This document shows, piece by piece, positions 8,428 through 16,326 of a DNA stretch of 64,000 nucleotides. The position numbers and the translations under genes were made by a program. Origin of the DNA: Arenicellales bacterium. GTDB taxonomy: Bacteria; Pseudomonadota; Gammaproteobacteria; Arenicellales; JAHEKD01. Numbering within the stretch: position 1 is the stretch's first letter; each line of letters begins with the position of its first letter. The DNA lies in contig JANQSD010000020.1 in the NCBI GenBank assembly GCA_028284225.1, forward strand, positions 1 through 64,000, given 5' to 3'. Under the pieces are notes generated by a model. The model had not been told where the DNA came from, made no database searches, and saw nothing but the letters and a program-made list of their open reading frames with translations.

Positions 8428-8487
8428 ATAGTATGGAACATTCTTCTAAAATATTAATACAGCTACAAGCTGTAGATTATGTCACTT
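8428..8487 (-). promoter_or_regulatory. luxI promoter with palindromic operator
   Basis: A perfect inverted repeat, TACAGCT-ACA-AGCTGTA, occupies 8458-8474. A -10-like TACTAT (minus strand) lies at 8428-8433, so the palindrome centre is about 44 bases upstream of the expected start, the usual lux-box position. A looser 20-bp lux-box-like match overlaps it at 8468-8487. Autoinduction of luxI by the adjacent LuxR protein is the likely function. Confidence 0.55.
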
Positions 8488-8574
8488 AACCAACAACAAC
8501 CTGCCATTACTTATAGTTTTTCTTTTTTTATTTTGCTACAATTCTGAACATTAAAAAGTAATTAATATTCTCAG

Positions 8575-9303
8575 ATGTTCGAATTATCATCAGTTTTTAC
8601 AATAAAAGATAAAATTATAAATAGCACGACTATAGAAAATTTGCATATTAATATTGCACATTTATCCGGATTTTGTGATTTTGAACATTTTATCTTTGGA
8701 GTTTTGACTCCAAAGGAAATGAATAAGCCAGATATTACAATAATTAATGGATACCCATCTGAATGGAGAGAACGTTATGATCGAAAGGGATATTTGGCAG
8801 ACGATCCAACTGTAAACTTTTGTCGCAAAAATATTTCTCCGGTAATTTGGTCTAAATTAGTACCTACATCTAATAAATCAGCCAAAATCATGGCTGAATC
8901 TAAGGAATTTGGATTAAACTATGGAATTAGCGTACCAATTCATTCACATGGTACTTCATGGGGCATGCTCAGCTTGGCAACTAGCGTAAACAATCATGAT
9001 TATAGAGACATTGAACAAAAGCTTGTCTTTATTACAAATATCTTACCGTATATTTACTGCTGTATTTTAAATATCAATGATGTAGATTTGAAAACTAAGC
9101 CTAATTTGACAAACAGAGAAGTAGAATGTCTAAAATGGATCGCAGATGGTAAAACCTCGTGGGAAATATCTCAAATCTTGAACATCTCAGAAAGAACCGT
9201 AATTTTTCATATAAATAATGTTTGTAAAAAATTATCGGCATCGAATAGAACTCAGGCAATAGCTAAAGCCATTTCTACATCTATTATTGATCCAATATTG
9301 TAA
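8575..9303 (+). CDS. LuxR-family quorum-sensing transcription regulator
   Basis: The 242-residue protein has an N-terminal autoinducer-binding domain (about 15-165) and a C-terminal LuxR helix-turn-helix (about 177-235). The residues invariant among acyl-homoserine-lactone receptors are all present: Trp64, Tyr68, Asp77, Pro78, Trp92 and Gly117 in the ligand domain, and Glu182, Leu186 and Gly192 in the DNA-binding domain. It should therefore bind an acyl-homoserine lactone, most simply that made by the divergent luxI product. It is expected to act at the palindromes upstream of luxI and of the operon. The ribosome-binding site is weak. Confidence 0.94.
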   Translation: MFELSSVFTIKDKIINSTTIENLHINIAHLSGFCDFEHFIFGVLTPKEMNKPDITIINGYPSEWRERYDRKGYLADDPTVNFCRKNISPVIWSKLVPTSNKSAKIMAESKEFGLNYGISVPIHSHGTSWGMLSLATSVNNHDYRDIEQKLVFITNILPYIYCCILNINDVDLKTKPNLTNREVECLKWIADGKTSWEISQILNISERTVIFHINNVCKKLSASNRTQAIAKAISTSIIDPIL

Positions 9304-9319
9304 TTCTCTAGTAGAGTAA

Positions 9320-10006
9320 TTACATTTTAATTTTTATTACATTATCATAAAAAAGCAATATATTAGAAGATGCCAAATTTGAAATTAAACTAGAAATTTC
9401 CTTCCTAAAATCGCCCAAAAGCTTTAAAGCCGATTTCTTGTCATTCCCAACTGACATCATATATTTTACTGTATGCTGATATGCTAATAAAATATTAAAA
9501 CTGATATTAGTACCTCTCAATTTCTTTTCAACATTACTCCTAAAATTAATCATATTTGCATCTTGAATAGGATCTATCTGATAGGAAAAAGAATCATTGG
9601 TTTCAATCATGATGACAATAAATATACCACCTTTATTAGATTTAATTAAAAAGGGTAAAGCGACGTCTATTAAATTAAGGTGATATTTCCAATCTACAGA
9701 ATTTTTGTCCAAATCTAGCTTATCGATTGTCGACTTACTAACCAATATATCAGCTTGACCAAAAACTTGAACTGTTTGGAAGAACCAATTTTCAAAATTA
9801 TTAATTGCATCTAGTTTATAAGATAAGATGCTCCTGTTATTTACAGTAGCTCTGAGTTTCTTCTCATAATAGTGTAGCAAGTTCAAATCAGCTCCCGATA
9901 CCGAAATCGAATATTGGTCTTTTGAAAGATTATTTGCAATTTCGAAACCTATATCATCAACAAAATTTGTTAAAAGAACTACTTTGGGCATCGGGTCCTG
10001 AAACAC
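9320..10006 (-). CDS. Degenerate short-chain-dehydrogenase-like protein
   Basis: The 228-residue protein begins PKVVLLTNFVDDIGFEIA, which lines up with the first strand, turn and helix of an SDR Rossmann fold, but the glycine-rich TGxxxGIG is absent. The catalytic YxxxK is not seen where expected, around 140-170. It ends 16 bases from the convergent luxR stop and shares the low GC of the island. It may be a non-catalytic SDR relative or a diverged accessory enzyme of the cluster. Family assignment is tentative. Confidence 0.5.
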   Translation of the reverse strand: MFQDPMPKVVLLTNFVDDIGFEIANNLSKDQYSISVSGADLNLLHYYEKKLRATVNNRSILSYKLDAINNFENWFFQTVQVFGQADILVSKSTIDKLDLDKNSVDWKYHLNLIDVALPFLIKSNKGGIFIVIMIETNDSFSYQIDPIQDANMINFRSNVEKKLRGTNISFNILLAYQHTVKYMMSVGNDKKSALKLLGDFRKEISSLISNLASSNILLFYDNVIKIKM

Positions 10007-10101
10007 TAGATTCCTGATTTTGAATTCACTTAAATAACATTTTAGAAACTAATACAATTTTTGAAAACTGTAATATGTTAGAGTTTACATTGGCTTAACA
10101 T

Positions 10102-10422
10102 CTAGTTCAGCATATCATCATCCTTGACCTGTTGATCATAATGTTTATCGACCAGAGTTTCGGCGGCATCGAAATCACCAACTTCAATTAAAGCCTTTAA
10201 TTCCGGTGAGATATCCTTATCGTTTAATAGTTCGGCTATTTTCTTACCCTGAGCCTCCAATTTTTCTTCCAGTTGTGTAATTGTGATATCTTTATCCTGT
10301 AACTGATCGAGATAGTTTTGCACCACCTGATCACTTAACCTTGGATGACTTTTTGATCCTTGTGATATAAAGCCGCGCTGGAACGCTTCTTCAAGCAATT
10401 TCCCAACTTCATCGGCACTCAT
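10102..10422 (-). CDS. Hypothetical coiled-coil protein, probably a truncated gene
   Basis: This 106-residue acidic protein has a predicted coiled coil (about 38-68, rich in Gln, Glu, Leu and Lys) followed by a single helix pair, ALIEVGDFDAAETLVDKH, that resembles the first unit of a TPR array. Longer proteins of this type normally continue into several TPR units, so this looks like an N-terminal fragment left at an island junction. Its start lies head-to-head with the shortened recombinase at 10455. I do not recognise a function. Confidence 0.5.
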   Translation of the reverse strand: MSADEVGKLLEEAFQRGFISQGSKSHPRLSDQVVQNYLDQLQDKDITITQLEEKLEAQGKKIAELLNDKDISPELKALIEVGDFDAAETLVDKHYDQQVKDDDMLN

Positions 10423-10456
10423 GCCGTTGTTCCTATATTTGGAACGATGCCGTTGT
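10421..10456 (+). repeat. 10-bp direct repeats at the recombinase 5' junction
   Basis: ATGCCGTTGT occurs at 10421-10430 and again at 10447-10456, flanking a small inverted repeat (GTTCC at 10429-10433, GGAAC at 10441-10445). The repeats straddle the point where the coiled-coil gene and the recombinase reading frame meet, and may mark a recombination scar. Confidence 0.5.
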
Positions 10457-11285
10457 GAAGTGGCCTCATGAAAATGAAGACAAAGCCAGCCTTAAAATGG
10501 ATATACGCATTCTGCGCTGGTTTGATAAATACTTAAGCGGTGTAGTCCTAAGCTGTATCGATCAAGCATTGATACAAAATATTGCTCAGAAGAAAAAGCA
10601 AGAAACTAGCGCCTCAACAGCGAACAGGTATCTTGCTCTGCTTCGAGCAATTTTAAGGCGTGCAGCCTATGAGTGGGAATGGATTGATAAGGCACCGAAA
10701 GTGCGCTTGTTTCGTATTTCCAACAAACGGATTCGCTGGATCACTCACGAAGAAGCAAAAGCTCTTTTACGAGCCTTACCAGAACATCAACGCAATATGG
10801 CACTCTTTGCGTTAGCAACAGGTCTTAGACAACGCAATGTCTGTAGACTGGAATGGTCGCAAATTGATCTTGAGCGAGAAGTCACGTGGATTCATCCTGA
10901 CCAAGCTAAGGCGAAGAAAGCCATAGCTGTACCACTCAATCAGGGAGCACTAAGTGTAATAAACTCAGTAATGAGTGTGCATAAAATTTTTGTTTTTACC
11001 TATAAAGGTAATCCTGTATGGCAGGTTAATACTAAAGCGTGGAGAAAAGCCGTCAAAGCAGCTGGTCTTAAAAACTTTCGTTGGCATGATCTTCGCCATA
11101 CATGGGCATCGTGGCACATCCAAGCAGGAACGCCAATGAACGTGCTGCAGGAATTAGGTGGCTGGGAAAGTGTCGAAATGGTGAGGCGTTATGCACATCT
11201 TGATGCGCAACATTTAGCTACACATGCTGAAAATGTCCCAGCTTTTGGCACACCTGAATTAATGACGGAGGTAAATGAGGCGTGA
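10455..11285 (+). CDS. Tyrosine recombinase/integrase, 5'-shortened
   Basis: A phage-type integrase of 276 residues. The SAM-like core-binding domain (about 10-75) and the catalytic domain (about 90-265) are present. Visible catalytic positions are Arg in ATGLRQRNV, the HDLRH box (HxxR), the Gly-Gly-Trp segment LGGWES with Trp in the late His/Trp position, and Tyr in RRYAH. The reading frame stays open upstream of the GTG (NDAVVKW..., homologous to the usual N-terminus) but has no start codon there, so about 15-25 residues of the normal N-terminus seem lost. It lies about 1.1 kb from the 3' end of tRNA-Met and is a candidate for island integration. Activity is uncertain. Confidence 0.82.
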   Translation: MKWPHENEDKASLKMDIRILRWFDKYLSGVVLSCIDQALIQNIAQKKKQETSASTANRYLALLRAILRRAAYEWEWIDKAPKVRLFRISNKRIRWITHEEAKALLRALPEHQRNMALFALATGLRQRNVCRLEWSQIDLEREVTWIHPDQAKAKKAIAVPLNQGALSVINSVMSVHKIFVFTYKGNPVWQVNTKAWRKAVKAAGLKNFRWHDLRHTWASWHIQAGTPMNVLQELGGWESVEMVRRYAHLDAQHLATHAENVPAFGTPELMTEVNEA

Positions 11286-11301
11286 GTTACTTGTCGTTCC
11301 T

Positions 11302-11341
11302 GAGAGATCATTTACATTTCATACCGGAGACATCGTTTACA
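11302..11341 (+). repeat. Paired 15-bp direct repeats upstream of the IS481-type transposase
   Basis: Near-identical 15-base units (GAGAGATCATTTACA and GAGACATCGTTTACA, two differences) start at 11302 and 11327, a 25-base period. They lie between the recombinase stop and the transposase start, where an IS left end and transposase binding sites are expected. Confidence 0.5.
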
Positions 11342-11367
11342 CAATTAGGCATTTGGGAGAGACCCAA

Positions 11368-12273
11368 ATGCCCTGGAGAACGTGTAAACCTATGGATGAG
11401 AAACTTAAATTCGTTGCCCGTCTATTAGACGGAGAGAAAATGGCGGCACTTTGTCGGGAATTTGGCATATCAAGGCCTACCAGCTATAAGATCTTTAATC
11501 GGTATAAAGAATCCGGCCTGCATGGTCTGGAAGAACGATCACGCCAACCTTATCGCTATACTAATCAACTGCCCTTTCAAGTTGAACGGGCTATCTTGCA
11601 CATCAAGCGTGAATACACCGATTGGGGCGCACCGAAAATACGAGATAAACTGATCAAACTCTACCCGATGATTCCACCGCCAGCCAAAAGCACCATTCAT
11701 GCGGTGTTAGATCGCCACGGATTAGTGAAACGGCATAAGAAACGTCGTTACCGTGCCCAAGGAACGCCACTGAGAGAAGCTCATACCTCTAATGGGCTGT
11801 GGTGTGCCGATTATAAAGGTGAGTTCATGTTGGGGAATCGACAGTACTGTTATCCGCTAACCATCACTGACTATCGATCACGTTATTTATTGGCCTGTGA
11901 AGGCTTAGACTCCACTAAGTCTGAACTCGCATTCACGCTATTTGAACAGGTCTTTAAGCAATACGGCCTGCCAAAGGCCATCCGTACTGATAATGGTATC
12001 CCCTTTGCCAGCCCTCAGGCCTTTTTTGGTTTAAGTAAACTATCCGTATGGGGGTTACGTTTAGGCATTCGAATTGAACGAACCAAACCCGGTCATCCTC
12101 AACAAAATGGCCGTCATGAGCGCATGCATTTAACCCTCAAACAGGCCGCTACTAAACCCGCATCGTTCAACTTCTTACAACAACAGGAACGCTTTGAACA
12201 GTTTCAAACGGTTTACAATCATGAACGCCCGCACCAAAATGGAAATGATGACAAGACGCGCTTACGGATTTAG
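11368..12273 (+). CDS. IS481-family transposase, C-terminally truncated
   Basis: From ATG at 11368 the protein has an N-terminal helix-turn-helix (about 12-50) and a DDE integrase core with the catalytic Asp in CADYKGEF, Asp in IRTDNGIPFA and Glu in QQNGRHERMH. An upstream in-frame start at 11275 lies in the presumed IS end and overlaps the recombinase. The normal sequence runs to NHERPHQ, then changes abruptly to NGNDDKTRLRI and stops. The new sequence is the out-of-frame start of an ISL3-type tail, so the C-terminal tail of about 30-60 residues is missing. All three catalytic acids remain, but transposition is doubtful because one IS end is gone. Confidence 0.82.
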   Translation: MPWRTCKPMDEKLKFVARLLDGEKMAALCREFGISRPTSYKIFNRYKESGLHGLEERSRQPYRYTNQLPFQVERAILHIKREYTDWGAPKIRDKLIKLYPMIPPPAKSTIHAVLDRHGLVKRHKKRRYRAQGTPLREAHTSNGLWCADYKGEFMLGNRQYCYPLTITDYRSRYLLACEGLDSTKSELAFTLFEQVFKQYGLPKAIRTDNGIPFASPQAFFGLSKLSVWGLRLGIRIERTKPGHPQQNGRHERMHLTLKQAATKPASFNFLQQQERFEQFQTVYNHERPHQNGNDDKTRLRI

Positions 12274-12375
12274 AAATTTTGAAAATTATCGGTTGAGAGT
12301 TCTTACTCATTGTGGATGGGAGGGTATGATCAATCGAGTCTAATGAAGCCTATCCCCCGTTAAGTGGGTAGAGCC
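12236..12375 (+). pseudogene. C-terminal fragment of an ISL3-family transposase plus its IS end
   Basis: In the frame starting at 12236 the bases encode a 35-residue tail containing RRAYGFRNFENYRLR and ending at 12343, which I recognise as the conserved C-terminus of ISL3-type transposases. The following bases (about 12351-12375, CCCCCGTTAAGTGGGTAG with neighbours) look like the matching terminal inverted repeat. The rest of the element is absent, replaced by the truncated IS481-type gene. Confidence 0.7.
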
Positions 12376-12412
12376 CTGTAAACCATGTCTCCAGAATGGA
12401 CCATTGATTTTA

Positions 12413-12489
12413 TGGTGGCTATGGCTAGATTCGAACTAGCGACCCCATCATTATGAGTGATGTGCTCTAACCAACTGAGCTACATAGCC
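12413..12489 (-). tRNA. tRNA-Met (CAU), elongator type
   Basis: The minus strand gives a complete cloverleaf with acceptor GGCTATG paired to CATAGCC, an encoded CCA, D-arm GCTCAGTTGGTTAGAGC, anticodon loop CTCATAA (CAU) on a CATCA/TGATG stem, and T loop TTCGAAT. The sequence is very close to the E. coli elongator tRNA-Met. Its 3' end faces the accessory region, so it is the likely attachment site. I could not find a duplicated 3' segment at the left of the window. Confidence 0.95.
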
Positions 12490-12565
12490 ATGGAGGAAAG
12501 GGTTACAGATCATATGCATTGAGCCTATAAAGTCAAGCAGATGTGCATGATTTATTTGAATATTT

Positions 12566-13306
12566 TTATGTATCCTGACGTCGCATATCCTCGAATGATT
12601 TTAATTCCCATGGCCTGATCGCTACCACCAGTGTTGTACCTTCACGCTTACCAATCGGTAGTTTGGCATCTTCTTTTTCAAGATCAGAAAACTCATTAGC
12701 CAAACGCTCTATTCGTTTTTGCAACATGGCGTTGGAACTCACTGAGATCATGCCGGTAATAACATTCAATTTTTCGCACTGATGATCGAATTTTGAGTCA
12801 AAAAACTCGTTTTGGATCTTTTGATTAAAAAATCGCTGTATGGGCCCGTCTGATAGCCAGGAGAAGTTACGGCTAACCAGCACTTTAATTCGGTTACCTG
12901 ATTGCAGCTTAAGTATTTTCAGATTCTCCAGCCGTTTTAAATACTGTTTTAAACTCTTTTCACTAATATCATAGGTATTGCAAATTTCATTAAAGCTCCA
13001 TCGGTTTAAGCAGCAAACGGCAACCAGAAATAACTTGATATCCGAAACAATATCCTGTTCCTGTTTTTCTGTCAGTTGAGATATCAAATCATCACTGTTT
13101 TCCATCATTAACATTAATTCCGAGATTTCCATATCCAGCATTTCACAGATTTTATCCAACCGCTTAAGTGTTATGTGCTCTTCTGCAAACATGCGCTTGA
13201 TACTGGGCTCGGACAAGTTCAGCGCTTCCGCTACATCCATATAGGTTTTACCTTGTGATCGCAGGGCTGATTTGAGTGTTTTTATGACCGATGCTGTCTG
13301 AGGCAT
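12566..13306 (-). CDS. XRE-family helix-turn-helix regulator
   Basis: The 246-residue protein begins with a Cro/CI-type helix-turn-helix (about 6-62, with YMDVAEALNLSEPSIKRMFAE). A second region, about 88-130, containing FNEICNTYDISEKSLKQYLKRL looks like a winged-helix or second HTH. The C-terminal 70 residues are charged, with LNVITGMISVSSNAMLQK. It is divergent from a three-gene envelope cassette at 13425-14569, which it may regulate. A 6-bp inverted repeat (13321-13341) lies just upstream of its start. Target and ligand are unknown. Confidence 0.82.
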   Translation of the reverse strand: MPQTASVIKTLKSALRSQGKTYMDVAEALNLSEPSIKRMFAEEHITLKRLDKICEMLDMEISELMLMMENSDDLISQLTEKQEQDIVSDIKLFLVAVCCLNRWSFNEICNTYDISEKSLKQYLKRLENLKILKLQSGNRIKVLVSRNFSWLSDGPIQRFFNQKIQNEFFDSKFDHQCEKLNVITGMISVSSNAMLQKRIERLANEFSDLEKEDAKLPIGKREGTTLVVAIRPWELKSFEDMRRQDT

Positions 13307-13320
13307 AAATTAATCCTGAT

Positions 13321-13341
13321 AAGTATCGTTTTATTATACTT
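13321..13341. promoter_or_regulatory. Possible operator between the XRE gene and the divergent cassette
   Basis: AAGTAT (13321-13326) and ATACTT (13336-13341) form an inverted repeat with nine bases between arms, 15 bases from the XRE start codon. It is short and in AT-rich DNA, so it may be chance. Confidence 0.3.
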
Positions 13342-13424
13342 TCAATCTATTATTTTTGAACAATGGTTTCTTTGTATCACCATAAAATCTTATTCAGATT
13401 CAAAATTTTTAAAACGGAGCAATC

Positions 13425-13718
13425 ATGTTCAGCAAAAAAGAAAATGACCAGAAACCCAATCAACCGAAAGCCGGGATCATCAACCGTATTGCGGTTAATA
13501 GATTTCTATTTGGAGTGGTAGCCAGCTCCATTGTGATTTCAGTATTCATGATTATTTTTGCGATCTGGGACTATGTCGGCTACGAAATTGCACATCGAAC
13601 TGTTGCAACCGGCATCACAATGATTGGCGGCGGCATTTTATTCAGTTTTGTGAATGACTATTTCGGATCAAAAATGCTGACAGATGACAGACCTGAGGTA
13701 CAAAAAAATGAAATCTAA
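13425..13718 (+). CDS. Small inner-membrane protein, unknown function
   Basis: A 97-residue protein with a charged cytoplasmic N-terminus (1-25), two hydrophobic segments (about 28-52 and 58-80) and a short acidic tail. GGAG lies 7 bases before the ATG. Its stop overlaps the next gene's start region by 11 bases, so the three genes up to 14569 are probably co-transcribed. I do not recognise the family. A membrane-anchored partner of the secreted and lipoprotein products next to it is a reasonable guess. Confidence 0.65.
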   Translation: MFSKKENDQKPNQPKAGIINRIAVNRFLFGVVASSIVISVFMIIFAIWDYVGYEIAHRTVATGITMIGGGILFSFVNDYFGSKMLTDDRPEVQKNEI

Positions 13719-13950
13719 GAAACTTATGCTTACTACCATTCTTGCAACCTTTTTAGCGACCAGCACTCACGCTAATGACATCAATTCAAGCTGGGACGTC
13801 AGAACCTTAAAGGGGCATGCCTATTCTTCAATTGTGAAAACGTCTAAACAAATGAAATTCATTGAGCCGTTCAAAAATTCGATTTCTCTTAAGAAAAATA
13901 AGGAGAAAACCACAATCAAGGCAAAACAGAATGAACCGAGCAGCCTTTAA
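13708..13950 (+). CDS. Small secreted protein, unknown function
   Basis: From ATG at 13708 the 80-residue product has a clear signal peptide (MKSKKLMLTTILATFLATS followed by THA) and a short, basic mature part of about 58 residues. GAGG lies about 10 bases upstream. A longer version from 13684 would destroy the signal peptide's n-region and lacks a ribosome-binding site. It overlaps the upstream gene by 11 bases and the downstream lipoprotein gene by 20. No family is recognised. Confidence 0.6.
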   Translation: MKSKKLMLTTILATFLATSTHANDINSSWDVRTLKGHAYSSIVKTSKQMKFIEPFKNSISLKKNKEKTTIKAKQNEPSSL

Positions 13951-14569
13951 GTCAGTTGGAATTAGATTCTTAGGAATCATAATAATTGTGGTGATCACTC
14001 TATCCCTTCAATCTTGTTCAGTGAGTTACTATAAACATCGGAATGAATTACTGGCAACAACTGATTACTTGCCCTCAAGTGATTGCACTATAAGTTATTC
14101 GTTAGCTATTAGATCCACCTTAACAACAAACACATATGGGACAATTGAAAATAGAAAGCGAATAAACAAAATGAAATCGGATTATTTACCGAGTATTGAA
14201 CGTGTATTTCAACATTATGGATACAATGTCGAATCCGAAAGTGATCAGACTCAATCAAATTTCCATATTTTGATAGAAGAGTCCCCAAAAGTTAGTGCTT
14301 TACCTCAGGAGTGGCTAACCGGTCTAAGCTTTGGCTTGATTCCAAGTTGGGGTAAAAGACCGGCTGAATTGACTTTTGAATTTACGGATAAGCAAAAAGA
14401 GATATCAAAGAAATATATTATTGACACTATAAGTATTGGCCATATTTCATTGTTTCCCATTTTCTGGCTTACGTTTTTTACGTTGGATAACAATAAAACG
14501 TTCGAAAAGTCTCTAAGTGAATTTATTGAACATGGTCACGAATTTAAAACGCAGACCCCAAAAGCTTAA
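13931..14569 (+). CDS. Putative lipoprotein, unknown function
   Basis: Starting at ATG 13931 (AAGG 9 bases upstream) the 212-residue protein has a hydrophobic signal (about 8-27) ending in a lipobox-like LSLQSC. A longer frame from a TTG at 13862 would bury the signal in a basic extension and is unlikely. The mature part has a mixed alpha/beta composition and a second hydrophobic stretch near 150-185 (ISIGHISLFPIFWLTFF). That stretch may be a membrane anchor or a buried core. It is the third gene of the cassette divergent from the XRE regulator. The family is not recognised. Confidence 0.65.
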   Translation: MNRAAFKSVGIRFLGIIIIVVITLSLQSCSVSYYKHRNELLATTDYLPSSDCTISYSLAIRSTLTTNTYGTIENRKRINKMKSDYLPSIERVFQHYGYNVESESDQTQSNFHILIEESPKVSALPQEWLTGLSFGLIPSWGKRPAELTFEFTDKQKEISKKYIIDTISIGHISLFPIFWLTFFTLDNNKTFEKSLSEFIEHGHEFKTQTPKA

Positions 14570-14584
14570 TCGACAACAGTTTAC

Positions 14585-15676
14585 TTACACATTAAACCTG
14601 AAGTGCATGACATCACCATCGCGGATAACATATTCCTTGCCTTCGAGCCTGAGTTTACCGGCTTCTTTTGAGCCTAGTTCTCCCTGATATTGAACATAAT
14701 CATCATAGGCAATGGTTTCAGCACGGATAAAGCCTTTTTCAAAATCAGTATGAATGACACCCGCTGCCTGGGGAGCAGTAGCACCGACTGTTACGGTCCA
14801 GGCTCTAACTTCTTTGACGCCGGCGGTAAAGTAAGTCTGTAACCCCAGCAATTTATAACCCGCCCGAATAACCCGATTTAAGCCGGGTTCTTGCAGACCC
14901 ATATCATTCAGGAATTCTTGTTTCTCTTCAGCTTCTAACTCTGCCAGCTCCGCCTCTATAGCTGCACAAATCACCACAACTTGTGCGTTTTCATCAGCTG
15001 CATAAGCCTGAATTGCATCTACCAGAGAATTATTCTCGAAACCGTTCTCATCCACGTTCGCGATGTAAAGAACCGGTTTGGCAGTAATCAAACAAAGCGG
15101 TTTAAGAACGTGGTGCTGATCATCTGATAAATCCATCGATCGTACTGGCTTGCCCTGATCCAGATGACATTTAACCTCAGACAGCAGGCCAGCCATCTGT
15201 AGTTGCTCCTTATCACCTGCTCGGGAACCTTTTTGTGCACGCAGCAATGCCTTTTCAGTCGTCTCCAGGTCCGCCAATGCCAATTCGGTATTAATGACTT
15301 CTATATCATCAAGCGGATTGATGACATTAGCAACGTGGGTGACGTTTTCATCCTCAAAGGCCCGTACAACATGGGCCACTGCATCAACTTCACGAATATG
15401 AGCCAGGAACTTATTGCCCAATCCTTCGCCTTGAGCTGCACCTTTGACCAGCCCGGCAATATCAACAAACTCCATGGCGGCCGGAATGATTTTCTGCGGT
15501 TTGGCTATTTCGACAATGGCATTAATGCGCGGGTCCGGCACCTCTACCAAACCGACATTGGGCTCTATCGTGCAAAAAGGATAGTTTTGTGCCTCTACAC
15601 CGGATTGAGTTAAGGCATTGAATAAGGTTGATTTACCAACATTGGGCAATCCCACAATCCCACAGCGAAAGCCCAT
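14585..15676 (-). CDS. ychF: Ribosome-binding ATPase/GTPase YchF
   Basis: The 363-residue protein has the Obg-family G1 motif [14 protein letters not shown] (9-22), the switch segment [11 protein letters not shown] and the YchF-type NxxE base-recognition motif (NVDE) that shifts preference to ATP. The C-terminal TGS domain (about 280-363) includes [18 protein letters not shown]. Length and motifs are normal for YchF, a ribosome-associated stress-response P-loop NTPase. Its start codon overlaps the pth stop by one base (TAATG), so the two are translationally coupled, the usual pth-ychF arrangement in gammaproteobacteria. Confidence 0.96.
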   Translation of the reverse strand: MGFRCGIVGLPNVGKSTLFNALTQSGVEAQNYPFCTIEPNVGLVEVPDPRINAIVEIAKPQKIIPAAMEFVDIAGLVKGAAQGEGLGNKFLAHIREVDAVAHVVRAFEDENVTHVANVINPLDDIEVINTELALADLETTEKALLRAQKGSRAGDKEQLQMAGLLSEVKCHLDQGKPVRSMDLSDDQHHVLKPLCLITAKPVLYIANVDENGFENNSLVDAIQAYAADENAQVVVICAAIEAELAELEAEEKQEFLNDMGLQEPGLNRVIRAGYKLLGLQTYFTAGVKEVRAWTVTVGATAPQAAGVIHTDFEKGFIRAETIAYDDYVQYQGELGSKEAGKLRLEGKEYVIRDGDVMHFRFNV

Positions 15677-16260
15677 TAATTTTTCACCTTTGTATGTAAT
15701 ACCTGCATGGCCGCTTCAAATTCACCGGTTACAATCTTGTTAATCTGGTCAACAGCCCGATCGAGAGCCATATCTATCAGTTCACGGTCCTGACTGGATG
15801 GGTGGTTTAACACATAGTGAGTCACCTGCGAGGCATGTCCTGGGTGATCAATACCGATGCGCAAGCGATAGAAATTTTGCTGACCTAGGCAACGTATGAT
15901 ATCTCTAAGACCATTATGGCCACCATGGCCACCCCCGGATTTCAGTCTAATTTCACCACACCCGATATCTAATTCATCATGGCCAACCAGAATTTCATTG
16001 ATGTTAATACGATAAAAGGAGGCTAGCGATTGAACACTCTTGCCACTGAGGTTCATGAAAGTATCGGGTTTGAGTAAATAAACCGCCTGGCCACCGATAC
16101 TGGCATTAGCAATGTAACCAAAAAACTTGTCCTTGCGTTGCCAACCGGCCGAGTATTTGCCACACAGTTGATCAATAAACCAGTAGCCCGCATTATGCCG
16201 GGTTGATTCATATTGTTTGCCAGGATTCCCCAGACCAACAATAAGTTTGATTTTCGACAT
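15676..16260 (-). CDS. pth: Peptidyl-tRNA hydrolase
   Basis: It recycles peptidyl-tRNAs released early from ribosomes. The start is placed at ATG 16260 ([14 protein letters not shown], 194 residues), which matches the family N-terminus; an earlier in-frame codon at 16311 lies in the upstream hairpin region. Catalytic His is in RHNAGYWF, with Asn in GLGNPG, Asp in GHDELD, and the [11 protein letters not shown] loop. It is preceded by a rho-independent-looking hairpin after rplY, so it may have its own promoter or be attenuated. Confidence 0.96.
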   Translation of the reverse strand: MSKIKLIVGLGNPGKQYESTRHNAGYWFIDQLCGKYSAGWQRKDKFFGYIANASIGGQAVYLLKPDTFMNLSGKSVQSLASFYRININEILVGHDELDIGCGEIRLKSGGGHGGHNGLRDIIRCLGQQNFYRLRIGIDHPGHASQVTHYVLNHPSSQDRELIDMALDRAVDQINKIVTGEFEAAMQVLHTKVKN

Positions 16261-16270
16261 TATCGGACTT

Positions 16271-16301
16271 TCAAAAATTTTCCCGCCAGCAGGCGGGAAA
16301 A
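16271..16301 (-). terminator. Hairpin terminator/attenuator after rplY
   Basis: The arms TTTTCCCGCC (16278-16287) and GGCGGGAAAA (16292-16301) are perfectly complementary around a 4-base loop, and T-rich sequence follows on the minus strand. It lies between the rplY stop and the pth start and probably reduces read-through into pth. Confidence 0.75.
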
Positions 16302-16326
16302 TTATTATCAATCTATTTACAGTGCA

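Noticed and set aside
9304..9335. Small CTCTA/TAGAG palindrome between luxR and the SDR-like gene as a terminator
   Set aside because: The loop would be a single base and the T-rich stretch starts too far away.
12413..12489. tRNA-Ile2 (CAU, lysidine-modified) instead of tRNA-Met
   Set aside because: The body closely follows elongator tRNA-Met and not the Ile2 sequence.
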